Below are positions 46,396-55,199 of a DNA stretch of 64,000 nt, piece after piece (the stretch's first letter is position 1; every line of letters starts with the position of its first letter). Source of the stretch: Bradyrhizobium sp. 1(2017) (GTDB taxonomy: Bacteria > Pseudomonadota > Alphaproteobacteria > Rhizobiales > Xanthobacteraceae); assembly GCF_011602485.2 (NCBI RefSeq), contig NZ_CP050022.2, forward strand, positions 2,190,001 through 2,254,000, in the 5' to 3' direction. The position numbers were made by a program, and so were the translations under genes. The notes under the pieces were generated by a model, which was given only the letters and a program-made list of their open reading frames with translations, did not search any database and had not been told where the DNA came from.

Positions 46396-47016
46396 ATGCA
46401 CAAAACCGCTCTCAGATCTCAGTCCGCCGCCCGTCCGCCCGGCCGTCCCCGGGAGTTCGACATGGACACCGCGCTCGACAGGGCGGTGCGGGTGTTTCGC
46501 GAGCGCGGTTATCATGCCACCTCGATCGGCGACCTCACCGCGGCGATGCGGCTGGCGACGGGGAGCGTTTACAAGGCCTTTCGCGACAAGCATGCCGTGT
46601 TCCTCGCCGCCTTCGAGCGCTACACCAGTCTGCGTCAGGAGCAGACGCGCAGCGCAGCGGCGCGTGGCACGAACGGCCGCGAGCAAATCCGCAATGTGCT
46701 CTTGTCCTATGTCGCGCATTCCCAGGGCAGCGAGGGGCGGCGCGGCTGCCTCGTCGTCGGCAGCGCGGTCGAGATGTCCGCGCTCGATCCGGTCGTCGGC
46801 GCCCGCGTCAATGCGCAGCTCAAGGCCAACGAAAGCTTCATCGCGGGGCTCATCCGCGATGGGCAGGCCGACGGCTCGATTCCCAGCCATGTGGCGGCCG
46901 ACGACACCGCGCGGCTGATGATCTGCATCACGCAAGGCCTGCGCGTCGTCGGCAAGGCACGCCTGCCGCTCGACGGCGACCGTCTCGTCGCCGTCGCCAT
47001 GAAGCTGCTCGCCTGA
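46396..47016 (+). CDS. TetR-family transcriptional repressor
   Basis: 206-residue TetR/AcrR regulator. The N-terminal helix-turn-helix ATSIGDLTAAMRLATGSVYKAF covers residues 41-62, preceded by FDMDTALDRAVRVFRERGYH. A C-terminal ligand-binding domain follows, with GCLVVGSAVEMS as a conserved segment. No ribosome site precedes the ATG at 46396; the longer frame to 46057 lies in repeats and is rejected. The following MFS gene and two matching operator sites make it the likely local repressor of the efflux gene. Confidence 0.9.
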   Translation: MHKTALRSQSAARPPGRPREFDMDTALDRAVRVFRERGYHATSIGDLTAAMRLATGSVYKAFRDKHAVFLAAFERYTSLRQEQTRSAAARGTNGREQIRNVLLSYVAHSQGSEGRRGCLVVGSAVEMSALDPVVGARVNAQLKANESFIAGLIRDGQADGSIPSHVAADDTARLMICITQGLRVVGKARLPLDGDRLVAVAMKLLA

Positions 47017-47029
47017 ATTTTTTGTCATA

Positions 47030-47051
47030 ATAGGGAATGGTCATTCCCTAT
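47030..47051. promoter_or_regulatory. TetR operator between tetR and MFS gene
   Basis: ATAGGGAATG-gt-CATTCCCTAT, a perfect 22-nt dyad 18 nt upstream of the MFS start. It shares 13 bases with the site before tetR. Confidence 0.75.
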
Positions 47052-47068
47052 ATCTGGAGTTTCTGTGA

Positions 47069-48262
47069 ATGACGATGAATGCCACGATCGAGGCCGCGCC
47101 CGAACCGGATGCGATCTCGCAGCGCCTGACCCTCGTGCTTGCCGCGGCCTGTGGCATGGTCGCCGCCAACATCTACTATGCTCAGCCGCTGATCGCCCCG
47201 ATCAGCGCCGTGCTCGGCCTCTCGCATGCGGCCAGCGGGCTGATCGTCACCATGACGCAGATCGGCTACGGCACCGGGCTCCTGCTGATCGTGCCGCTCG
47301 GCGATCTCGTCGAGAACCGCACGCTGATCTGCTCGGTGATCGCGCTCGGCGCCGCGTCGCTGCTTGCCGCTGCGTTCGCAACTCATGCGCTGCCGTTCCT
47401 GATCGCCTCGCTGTTCATCGGGCTCGGCTCGGTCGCGGTGCAGATCATCATCCCCTATGCCGCGCATCTGGCGCCGGAAGCCATTCGCGGCCGCGTCGTC
47501 GGCAACGTCTCCACGGGTCTGATGCTTGGCATCATGCTGGCGCGCCCGGTGTCGAGCTTCGTCACGGCGGCGCTGTCGTGGCATGCGGTGTTCTTCTGCT
47601 CGGCCGCGCTGATGATCGTGCTCGCAGCCGTGCTCTGGATGACGCTGCCGAAGCGCAGGCCGGTCGCGCGCATGCATTACGGCGAGTTGCTGCTGTCGAT
47701 GCCGCAACTGGTGCGCACGACGCCGCTGCTGCGCCGCCGCGCGCTCTACCAGGCGAGCCTGTTCGGCTGCTTCACGCTGTTCTGGACGGTGGCGCCGCTG
47801 CAGCTCGCGAGCGAGTTCGGCTTCACCCAGCGCGGCATCGCGCTGTTCGCGCTTGCCGGCGTCGCGGGCGTGTTCGCCGCCCCGATCGCAGGACGGCTCG
47901 CCGATCGCGGCCATAGCCGCATGGCGACCCTGGTCGCGATGCTGCTCGCGGTCGCGGGATTCCTCATCACGCATATCGGCGCGGCCGGATCGGTGCTGAA
48001 CCTCGCCTGTCTGGTCGCGGCCGCGATCGCCATCGACATCGGCGTTCAGGGCAACGTCGTGCTGGGCTTTCGCGCCATCTTCGTGCTCGGACACGAGCAC
48101 CGCAGCCGTCTCAACGGACTCTACATGGCGACGTTCTTCACCGCCGGCGCCGCCGGATCCGCGCTCGGCGCCTACGCCTTCGCGCAAGGCGGCTGGACGC
48201 TGGCATCGGCCATTGGCCTTGCCCTGCCGGTGGCTGGCCTCGCTTATGCGGCGACCGAGTAG
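47069..48262 (+). CDS. MFS efflux transporter (YgaY/YnfM-like)
   Basis: 397-residue drug/proton antiporter type MFS protein with about 12 transmembrane helices. VAANIYYAQPLIAPISAVLGLS at the N-terminus and the motif A region GLLLIVPLGDLVENR are typical of the YnfM/YgaY subgroup. The start ATG at 47069 has TGGAG upstream, with a second in-frame ATG 6 nt later. The operator just upstream and the tetR gene before it suggest repression released by the transported compound. The substrate is unknown. Confidence 0.9.
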   Translation: MTMNATIEAAPEPDAISQRLTLVLAAACGMVAANIYYAQPLIAPISAVLGLSHAASGLIVTMTQIGYGTGLLLIVPLGDLVENRTLICSVIALGAASLLAAAFATHALPFLIASLFIGLGSVAVQIIIPYAAHLAPEAIRGRVVGNVSTGLMLGIMLARPVSSFVTAALSWHAVFFCSAALMIVLAAVLWMTLPKRRPVARMHYGELLLSMPQLVRTTPLLRRRALYQASLFGCFTLFWTVAPLQLASEFGFTQRGIALFALAGVAGVFAAPIAGRLADRGHSRMATLVAMLLAVAGFLITHIGAAGSVLNLACLVAAAIAIDIGVQGNVVLGFRAIFVLGHEHRSRLNGLYMATFFTAGAAGSALGAYAFAQGGWTLASAIGLALPVAGLAYAATE

Positions 48263-48401
48263 CCGCCGGCAGGGTCGAAAATTGTGCGATGCGAGCCGTT
48301 TACCACCCCCGCGAGGATGCAATTTCCGGCTCGCGGTCCGTTCGCCGCTGTAGTATTTTGGTCGCAAGCGACCTGGTTAACGGGGCGGCAAGGGGAGGCA
48401 G

Positions 48402-48821
48402 ATGAGGCGTGCGGGGCTGTTTGGCGTACCGTGGGTACGGCCATGGTCATGGCGGGCGTTTCTGCTTGGGCCGGTCGTCGTTACGATGTCGGCCGTGCTC
48501 CAGGGGATATGCGTCGCGTTCGGCGCAAAACTCTATTTCGCGGCGTTCCTGCCCGGCCTGTTCGTGCTCGCGCTGGTCGCGGGCGTGCCGACAGCGGCGC
48601 TCGCTGCGCTCTTGACCATTCCACTGGTGTGGTGGGCGTTCATGCCGCCCTTCTTCGCGTTCAGTGCGCTGACCAGCGAAAATGCCGATTCCATCAACCT
48701 GTTCTGCCTGCTCGCGGTGCTGGTGATCGGCCTTGCCGATCTTTGCCGAGAGACGATGGCGATCGTCAGCCGCGGCGGGCTGAAGCACTCGGGCGAGAGC
48801 GCCGCAACGAATCCGCGATAA
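48402..48821 (+). CDS. DUF4118-type small membrane protein
   Basis: 139 residues with about four transmembrane helices (SWRAFLLGPVVVTMSAVLQG, FLPGLFVLALVAGVPTAALAALL, IPLVWWAFMPPFFAFSAL, INLFCLLAVLVIGLADL). The pattern matches the DUF4118 membrane domain seen in KdpD and hybrid histidine kinases, here alone without a kinase. Possibly a remnant or an accessory subunit; function unknown. The start ATG lies 6 nt after GGGGAGG. Confidence 0.75.
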   Translation: MRRAGLFGVPWVRPWSWRAFLLGPVVVTMSAVLQGICVAFGAKLYFAAFLPGLFVLALVAGVPTAALAALLTIPLVWWAFMPPFFAFSALTSENADSINLFCLLAVLVIGLADLCRETMAIVSRGGLKHSGESAATNPR

Positions 48822-48959
48822 ATCGGCTGTGCGCGGCGACGCGCGTTGCGCGCGCGCAACAGTTCGGCAACCATCCGCGAGCTTGCCGCGCGCCGCTAAC
48901 TTTTCGAAAAAGATTTGGCCGCAGTTTCTCCCCCGGGAATGACGAGGGAGTTTTCGGAC

Positions 48960-49169
48960 ATGAACGGCCACATCACCGGTCACGCCATCTTGGAGAACGT
49001 GCGCCGTTACCGCGGCATCGCATCGCTCTATCGCCAGACCGCTGCATTCCGCCCGGGCCAGAGCTGGTCGCTGCTGGAGCAGGCGAAGGATTGGGAAGCG
49101 CGGGCCCTGTCGGAGCTGGAAGCCTATTTCGCGGCGCGCGCGGATTGCGCCGGCCCGCTCGCGGCCTGA
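48960..49169 (+). CDS. Small conserved protein (paralogue of the 62484 gene)
   Basis: 69 residues from the ATG at 48960 with GGGAG upstream. The sequence HAILENVRRYRGIASLYRQTAAFRPGQSW continues into a helical LLEQAKDWEARALSELEAYFAA. The protein at 62484-62696 shares ENVRRYR, ALASL/GIASL, YRQ/CRQ-AA and RP near the start, so the two are clear paralogues of one small family. No signal peptide or catalytic motif. The 15 upstream codons to 48915 are unlikely to be used. From 49170 to 49379 I see no supported gene. Confidence 0.72.
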   Translation: MNGHITGHAILENVRRYRGIASLYRQTAAFRPGQSWSLLEQAKDWEARALSELEAYFAARADCAGPLAA

Positions 49170-49379
49170 TCGTTAACCATCGCTCACGCGTTGATCATCA
49201 GATCCGCGCGGACAGCCCGCCCAGCCGAACCTCCGCCAGCTGGTCGATGACTTCGTCCTTCGGATTCCGGGCCGCCGATGTCCGCCGTCTCCAGAACGTG
49301 ACTGCGGACGTGCCGGCCATCGGGTTCGAGGCCGGCACGGACCGCAATCTCGCCTGGTGGATCGATCGCCTCGCCCCCG

Positions 49380-51770
49380 TCAGAACCGGTAGCTCGCCTG
49401 AACCCTCATGGTGCGGCCCTGGCCGGGCGAGATGTTGTTGTTGCCGTCGGCGGATGCCCAATAGCCGCGGTTGAAAATGTTTTCGATCGTGAGCTGCGCG
49501 CGCCAGTTGGCGTCTATGGTGGCGTAAACGCCAGCATCGAAGCGCACGAAGCCCGGTAGCCTCACGGTGTCGTCCGACGATGCAAAGGAATCGCCGAAGT
49601 AGATGATGCCGAGCGCGGCCGCCCACATCGGCGTGAACTGATACTTGTTCCACCAGGCGAATTGATTGTACGGCACGAGCTGCACGCGATTGCCGGGCAC
49701 GACGGTCGCCGAGGTCGCGCTGGTGATCTTCGCGTCGGTATAGGCGTAACCGAGCGAGGACTGCCATTGATCGGTGACGTAGCCGACGAGGCTCGCCTCG
49801 AAGCCGCGCGTCAGCGTCGCCCCGGACGGCAGGAAGAAGCCGGGATTGTTGCCGTCGGCGATCGGCTGGTTGGTGCGGTTGAGGTTGTAGATCGCGGTCG
49901 AGAACAGCAGCCTCGGGTTGATGTTCCACTTCATCCCGACCTCGGTGTTCTCGAACTTCTGCGGCTGGAGGATCAGGGTGCCGTCGTTGAGCGAGGAGAA
50001 CTGGTCGCCGGAGGCGGGCAGGTACGAGATGCTGTAAGCCGTGTAGACCGACATCGCCTCCATCGGCTTGACGACCACCGCCGCCTGCGGCGACACAAGG
50101 TTATCGGTCCGGTTGCGGTTGATGTTGGTGTTCATGTCCAGCGCCGACATTTCGAAGCGGTCGAACCGCGTGCCCACGATGAGCTGGAGCGCGCGGGAAA
50201 ACTCGATCGTGTCGCGCAGATAGCCGGACTCGACGTTCAGGCGGTATCTGCTGTTGGAGTCCGGCGTCGTGACGCCATCGCCATTCACGCCGGTGAAGTG
50301 GTGGATGAAGGTCACGGGCCCAAAATAGGTCGGCGCGAACGGGTTCTGGACGATGGTGTTGGTGCCGTTGGGGAAGATGCCGGTGTTGCGGATGTCGACG
50401 CCGGTCTGACGGCCGAACTCGGTGCCGAAGCCCACGGTGTGCGCGACCGGTCCGGTCCAGCCCTTGTAGGTGAAGTCGGTCTGGTTGAAGACGTTGTCGC
50501 GGTTGGTTGTGTGCTGGTAGGCACCGAGATTGACCGCCGTGTCGGCCGCGTTGACAGCGCCGGCGAGCGGCCCGCCGGTCGGATAGACGTTCTGGTAGAA
50601 CTTCTGGTAGTCGGCCGCGATCGTGCCGTTGCGCACCGACAGCCCGTTCTGGAAATCGTGCTCGATGATCGCCATGCCGGTCTGCACCGTCGCCTGCGCG
50701 GTATTGAGGCTCGGGCTGCCAAAGAAGGTCTGCAGATTTCCGTTCGGCGCAAACGGCGTCGTCGGGTTGAAGCGGGTGACGCCGCCGGGAAGGCTCTGGG
50801 AAGGGTTGCCGCGATCTGCGGTGCGGCCGTCGTGATAATATTCGTAAGAGAGCTTGATCCTGGTGAAGTCGTTAGGCTTCAGCGTGACGGTCGGGTTGAT
50901 GCCGTAGCGTTCGAGACGGTTGAAGTCGCGGAACGCATCGCTGCCCTCGTAGAACACGTTCAATCGCGCCGCCACGTTCTCGTTGACGGCTTGCCCTGCG
51001 TCGAGCGAGACGCGGCGATCGCCCCATGATCCCGTCTGCGCGGTCGCTTCGTAGATGCGGGTGCCGTCGGCCTCCTTGAGGGTGCGGTTGAGGACGCCGC
51101 CACCGGCGCCGCGGCCGAACGTCAGCGCGCTCGGGCCCTTCAGCACCTCGATGCTCTGCGCGTTGTACATATCGCGGAAATATTGCACGTCGTCGCGAAA
51201 ACCGTTGACGAAGAAGTTCGCGCTGGAATCGACCCCGCGGATGACGAGCTCGTCGCGATTGCCTTCGCCCTGGTGGACGGCAACGCTCGGCACGTAGCGG
51301 GTGACGTCGGTCAGGCCCTGGTAGTTCTGGTCGCGGATCTGCTCATGGGTGATGACGGCCAGCGACTGCGGGATGTTGACGATCGGCGTGTTGGACTTGG
51401 TGGCGACGGAGGTGCTGTTGGCGAAATATCCTTTTGTGCCGGTGCGGGCGTCCTGCGACTGCGCGAAGGGTTTTGGCTCCGCCGCAGTTTCGGGCCGCCG
51501 CGCGGTCTGGCTCCGACGCGTCCGTGTGCCGCTCGACCGGCGCGCCGGCGAGATCGGATTGGAGTGGCGCTGCGTCTTCGGCGCGGTGACGGTGACCGAC
51601 GGAACCGTCACGCTTGGTGCAGACGGTGACTGTGCCAAGGCCTGCGGGTTGCCGAAGAACGCGGCCGACGCCATCAGCGCGGTCATCACGCCTCCGATCC
51701 CCGGAATCTTGCGCATGGAATTGTAGTTCGCGGCAGACAAAAGCTTCCCCGCGGCGGCGATGTGGTTCAT
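49380..51770 (-). CDS. TonB-dependent siderophore receptor
   Basis: Outer-membrane gated channel for ferric siderophores or similar complexes. 796 residues with a long signal peptide (to about residue 47, QALAQ), a Pro/Arg-rich N-terminal stretch, a plug domain at about 115-250 (PQSLAVITHEQIRDQ, DELVIRGVDSSANFFVNGFRDD), and a 22-strand barrel ending RVQASYRF with the C-terminal Phe. I chose the ATG at 51770 with GGGAGGG upstream. An Irr-box-like site lies 137 nt upstream. No siderophore biosynthesis genes are nearby, so it probably takes up xenosiderophores. Confidence 0.93.
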   Translation of the reverse strand: MNHIAAAGKLLSAANYNSMRKIPGIGGVMTALMASAAFFGNPQALAQSPSAPSVTVPSVTVTAPKTQRHSNPISPARRSSGTRTRRSQTARRPETAAEPKPFAQSQDARTGTKGYFANSTSVATKSNTPIVNIPQSLAVITHEQIRDQNYQGLTDVTRYVPSVAVHQGEGNRDELVIRGVDSSANFFVNGFRDDVQYFRDMYNAQSIEVLKGPSALTFGRGAGGGVLNRTLKEADGTRIYEATAQTGSWGDRRVSLDAGQAVNENVAARLNVFYEGSDAFRDFNRLERYGINPTVTLKPNDFTRIKLSYEYYHDGRTADRGNPSQSLPGGVTRFNPTTPFAPNGNLQTFFGSPSLNTAQATVQTGMAIIEHDFQNGLSVRNGTIAADYQKFYQNVYPTGGPLAGAVNAADTAVNLGAYQHTTNRDNVFNQTDFTYKGWTGPVAHTVGFGTEFGRQTGVDIRNTGIFPNGTNTIVQNPFAPTYFGPVTFIHHFTGVNGDGVTTPDSNSRYRLNVESGYLRDTIEFSRALQLIVGTRFDRFEMSALDMNTNINRNRTDNLVSPQAAVVVKPMEAMSVYTAYSISYLPASGDQFSSLNDGTLILQPQKFENTEVGMKWNINPRLLFSTAIYNLNRTNQPIADGNNPGFFLPSGATLTRGFEASLVGYVTDQWQSSLGYAYTDAKITSATSATVVPGNRVQLVPYNQFAWWNKYQFTPMWAAALGIIYFGDSFASSDDTVRLPGFVRFDAGVYATIDANWRAQLTIENIFNRGYWASADGNNNISPGQGRTMRVQASYRF

Positions 51771-51906
51771 CGCGCCCTCCCTCGACTCTTTCAAAACTCG
51801 CCCGAATTCCCCATTGCGCGGCCAGATGCGGGGCAAGGCGCATCCGTGCACGCGAAGTCACTGTGTGGATGAACACAGCGAGCGTGCGACCATTCCGCGC
51901 AGGAAG

Positions 51907-51923
51907 CTTTGAATCGTTCGAAA
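51907..51923. promoter_or_regulatory. Irr-box-like (ICE) site upstream of the TonB receptor
   Basis: CTTTGAA-tcg-TTCGAAA matches the ICE consensus TTTAGAA-NNN-TTCTAAA at 11 of 14 positions. Its position upstream of an iron-uptake receptor fits control by Irr or a Fur-family regulator. Binding is inferred. Confidence 0.5.
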
Positions 51924-52044
51924 CTTGTTGGGTTCCAGCAGCGGCTGCGCGCCGGTGCTTTCGTGGCGACTACGGAGTTACCCTGACATTTGCTTGTGAT
52001 AGCAACGTGCCCGTCCAGACATCTGATTCCGGCCGGGGCAAACG

Positions 52045-52137
52045 ATGACCGCTTTCAACCGCATCTTCACGACTGAGCGTCTGCTCCAGATCATCGTCAT
52101 TCTGGCGGCGACGGTCGCGATGAAGCTGATGGCCTGA
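52045..52137 (+). CDS. Possible 30-residue membrane microprotein
   Basis: ATG at 52045 to TGA at 52137 encodes 30 residues beginning MTAFNRIFTTERLLQIIVIL and ending KLMA, one predicted membrane helix. GGGGC precedes the ATG as a weak ribosome site. It is the only plus-strand frame in the gap between the TonB receptor and cbbR that looks gene-like. Low certainty. Confidence 0.35.
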   Translation: MTAFNRIFTTERLLQIIVILAATVAMKLMA

Positions 52138-52148
52138 AGGCCGGCCGG

Positions 52149-53126
52149 CTATCGCTCACCGAAGTCGGGCACGTCGGGCAGATAATTCGACCCTTCCGAC
52201 CCCAGGAAATCGAACATCGCCTGCGCCGGCGGCAGCAGCACCTTGTCGCTGCGGCGGATCACGTACCATTGCCGGACGATCGGCAGACCGGCGACGTCGA
52301 GCACGACGAGCCGACCCTCGGCAAGCTCGTGCGCCACGGTGTGGGCGGAGATGAAGGCGATGCCGAGGCCGGCAATCACCGCCTGCTTGATGGTCTCGTT
52401 GCTGCTCATCTCCATGCCGATGATCGGCTCGAGATCCGTCTTCTGGAACATGCCCTCCATCAGTGTTCGCGTGCCCGAGCCGGGCTCGCGGGTGAGGAAG
52501 GTCTCGTGCACGAGGTCGGTCAGGTTGAGACCGGAATCCTTCTCCAACCAGTGTCCCTTGCGGGCGACGATGATGTGCGGATTGCGCCCGAGCTGGCGGA
52601 CGTCGACCGTGACGTCGGCCGGTGGCCGACCCATCACCGCGAAATCGAGGTCGTAGCCGTGCATGGCCTCGCGAATCTCCTCGCGATTGCCGATGGTGAG
52701 CTTGATCTCGATTTTTGGATGCCGCTTCGAGAACGCCGCGATCGCATGCGGCACGAAATATTTGGCGGTCGAGACCGCGCCGAGATGCACCGTGCCGCCG
52801 GTCCGCCCCGCGAGCAGGTCGAGTGCGCCCTGACAGTCCATGATGGCGGCCTCGACGCGCTCGGCCAGCGCCAGCACCTCTCGGCCCGCCTCCGTCAGCA
52901 GCATGCCGTCTCCGGTCCGCTGCACCAGCGGCAGGCCGGCGAGGTCCTGAAGCTGCCGCAGCTGCTGGGTCACGGCGGGCTGCGTCAACCCGAGCTGGCT
53001 CGAGGCCGCCGTGACGCTGCCCTTGGCCGAGAGCGCCGCAAGCGAGCGGAGCTGCCGGATCGTCAGATGCCGGAGCTGGGCCGCCCCATGGCCGGGGGCA
53101 TTATAAGAAAATTCTTTGGCGCTCAT
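52149..53126 (-). CDS. cbbR: LysR-type regulator of the Calvin cycle operon
   Basis: 325-residue LysR-family activator that controls the divergent cbb operon in response to metabolites such as phosphoenolpyruvate or NADPH in related bacteria. The winged helix-turn-helix is at about residues 36-59 (GSVTAASSQLGLTQPAVTQQ), followed by the linker helix and a periplasmic-binding-like effector domain (GTVHLGAVSTAKYFVPHAIA, GIAFISAHTVAHELAEGRL). Its start is 119 nt from the cbbF start in the opposite direction, the standard cbbR arrangement. Confidence 0.95.
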   Translation of the reverse strand: MSAKEFSYNAPGHGAAQLRHLTIRQLRSLAALSAKGSVTAASSQLGLTQPAVTQQLRQLQDLAGLPLVQRTGDGMLLTEAGREVLALAERVEAAIMDCQGALDLLAGRTGGTVHLGAVSTAKYFVPHAIAAFSKRHPKIEIKLTIGNREEIREAMHGYDLDFAVMGRPPADVTVDVRQLGRNPHIIVARKGHWLEKDSGLNLTDLVHETFLTREPGSGTRTLMEGMFQKTDLEPIIGMEMSSNETIKQAVIAGLGIAFISAHTVAHELAEGRLVVLDVAGLPIVRQWYVIRRSDKVLLPPAQAMFDFLGSEGSNYLPDVPDFGER

Positions 53127-53152
53127 TATGAATAGAAATTTTCCTTATTAGA
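53127..53152. promoter_or_regulatory. AT-rich CbbR operator/promoter region
   Basis: TATGAATAGAAATTTTCCTT and the adjacent ATTAGA are unusually AT-rich for this genome and carry the T-N11-A half-site pattern of LysR binding sites. They lie next to the cbbR start and upstream of cbbF, where CbbR is expected to bind. Confidence 0.6.
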
Positions 53153-53245
53153 CCGGGCCTGTCAATCTCAATCGTGCCGGGACTGACCGCATCGACCTCC
53201 ATGGGGAGGGAAACGAATGCGGCGCCCGCAAGGGGATGGACGCAG

Positions 53246-54283
53246 ATGACCGGGCAACTCAGGCTGGACGACCACCTTCAGCGGTATTCCGAGACCGCAC
53301 CCCATGCGCTCGCCGTGGCGGCCGCCGTCGATGCCATCGCGGTAGCGGCGGTCGAGATCGCCGATCTCATCGCCTCGGGTGATTTCGCCGACGCCTCGGG
53401 CCTGACCACTGGCCGCAACAGCGATGGCGATCTCCAGCGCGATCTCGATGTCCAGGCCGACGCGATCCTGCGCCGCTGCCTCGGCAGGCTGCCGATCGCG
53501 GCGCTGGCGTCGGAGGAGATGCGCGAGGCGCAGATCGTCAACCGCGACGGCCGCATCTGCATCGCGATCGATCCGCTCGACGGCTCCTCGAACATCGACA
53601 TCAACATGACCGTCGGCACGATCTTTTCGATCCTGCCCGCGCCCGACGATCTCTCGCTCGCCTTCCATCAGCGCGGCTCGGCGCAGCTTGCGGCGGGCTT
53701 CGTCACCTACGGCCCGCAGACTTCGCTGGTGCTGACCCTGGGCGAGGGCGTCGACGTCTTCACGCTCGACCGCAAGGCAGGTTGCTTCCGCCTCGCGCGC
53801 AGCGACGTGCAGATCTCCGAGGCGTGCGAGGAGTTCGCGATCAACGCCTCGAACCGCCGGCACTGGGATTCGCCGGTGCGTGCCTTCATCGACGAATGCC
53901 TCGCCGGTGTCGAAGGGCCCGCCAACCACGACTTCAACATGCGCTGGATCGGCTCGCTGGTCGCGGAGGCCTATCGCATCCTCACCCGCGGTGGCGTGTT
54001 CCTCTATCCCTCGGACGCGCGCCCCGGCTATGGCGACGGCCGCCTCCGCCTCACCTACGAGGCGCATCCGATGGCGATGATCATCGAGCAGGCGGGCGGG
54101 TCGGCCTCGACCGGGCGGGAGCGCATCCTCGAACTGTCCGCGCAAAGCCTGCACCAGCGTGTTCCGCTGATCATGGGCTCGAGCAATGAGGTGCGCCGCG
54201 TCGAGGAGCTGCACTGCGATCCGCTGCTGGTCGCCAGCGTCTCCGCACCGCTGTTCGCGCGGCGCGGATTCTTCCGGGTCTGA
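53246..54283 (+). CDS. cbbF: Fructose-1,6-bisphosphatase class I (Calvin cycle)
   Basis: Hydrolyses fructose 1,6-bisphosphate (and probably sedoheptulose 1,7-bisphosphate). 345 residues. Metal- and substrate-binding segments are present: ALASEEM (Glu pair), [15 protein letters not shown], and the C-terminal [25 protein letters not shown] and [15 protein letters not shown] chose the ATG at 53246, 9 nt after AAGGGGA; an earlier ATG at 53201 lacks a site. First gene of the cbb operon, 12 nt before cbbP. Confidence 0.96.
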   Translation: MTGQLRLDDHLQRYSETAPHALAVAAAVDAIAVAAVEIADLIASGDFADASGLTTGRNSDGDLQRDLDVQADAILRRCLGRLPIAALASEEMREAQIVNRDGRICIAIDPLDGSSNIDINMTVGTIFSILPAPDDLSLAFHQRGSAQLAAGFVTYGPQTSLVLTLGEGVDVFTLDRKAGCFRLARSDVQISEACEEFAINASNRRHWDSPVRAFIDECLAGVEGPANHDFNMRWIGSLVAEAYRILTRGGVFLYPSDARPGYGDGRLRLTYEAHPMAMIIEQAGGSASTGRERILELSAQSLHQRVPLIMGSSNEVRRVEELHCDPLLVASVSAPLFARRGFFRV

Positions 54284-54295
54284 GCGAGGCGACGC

Positions 54296-55171
54296 ATGTC
54301 CAGGAAACACCCGATCATCTCCATCACCGGCTCCTCCGGCGCCGGCACCACCTCGGTCAAGAAGACCTTCGAGCAGATATTCTTCCGCGAGAAGGTCAAT
54401 GCTGCCTACATCGAGGGCGACGCCTTCCATCGCTACGACCGCGCCGAGATGCGCGCGCAGATGGCGAAGGAGGCCGAGCGCGGCAACAAGCATTTCAGCC
54501 ATTTCAGCCCCGAGACCAACCTGTTCGAGGAGCTGGAGCGCGCCTTCCGCGACTATGGCGAGACCGGTACCGCGACGACGCGTCACTACGTGCACGATGC
54601 CGAGGAATCGGCGTTGCATGGCGCGCCTCCCGGCACCTTCACCGACTGGGAACGGCTCCCGGAGAGCTCCGACCTGCTGTTCTACGAGGGCCTGCACGGC
54701 GCCGTCGTCACCGACAAGGTCAATGTCGCGCGCTATGCCGATCTCAAGATCGGCGTCGTGCCCGTGATCAACCTCGAATGGATCCAGAAGCTGCACCGCG
54801 ACCGCAGCGCACGCGGCTATTCGACCGAGGCTGTCACCGACACCATTTTGCGGCGGATGCCGGATTACATCCACTACATCTGCCCGCAATTCACCGAGAC
54901 CGACATCAACTTCCAGCGCGTGCCGACGGTGGACACCTCCAATCCGTTCATCGCGCGGTGGATCCCGACGCCGGACGAATCGATGGTCGTGATCCGCTTC
55001 AAGAATCCGCGCGGTATCGACTTTCCCTATCTGCTCTCGATGCTGCCGCAAAGCTGGATGTCGCGCGCGAATTCCATCGTCTGCCCCGGCGCCAAGCTCG
55101 ACCTCGCGATGCAGCTGATCCTGACGCCACTGATCATGCAGCTCATCGAGCGCAAGCGGAGCCTGAAGTGA
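54296..55171 (+). CDS. cbbP: Phosphoribulokinase
   Basis: Phosphorylates ribulose 5-phosphate to the RubisCO substrate ribulose 1,5-bisphosphate, with ATP. 291 residues, typical of the class I (proteobacterial) enzyme. The P-loop [12 protein letters not shown] is at residues 12-23; [26 protein letters not shown], and [13 protein letters not shown] follow the family. The absence of the plant regulatory Cys pair is expected for class I. Second gene in the operon, 28 nt before cbbT. Confidence 0.97.
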   Translation: MSRKHPIISITGSSGAGTTSVKKTFEQIFFREKVNAAYIEGDAFHRYDRAEMRAQMAKEAERGNKHFSHFSPETNLFEELERAFRDYGETGTATTRHYVHDAEESALHGAPPGTFTDWERLPESSDLLFYEGLHGAVVTDKVNVARYADLKIGVVPVINLEWIQKLHRDRSARGYSTEAVTDTILRRMPDYIHYICPQFTETDINFQRVPTVDTSNPFIARWIPTPDESMVVIRFKNPRGIDFPYLLSMLPQSWMSRANSIVCPGAKLDLAMQLILTPLIMQLIERKRSLK

Positions 55172-55199
55172 TCCGCAAGACCAACGATTGGAGGATCTG

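Noticed and set aside
48284..49474. 396-codon plus-strand frame spanning the DUF4118 and small-protein genes
   Set aside because: It overlaps two better-supported genes in other frames and has no consistent domain pattern.
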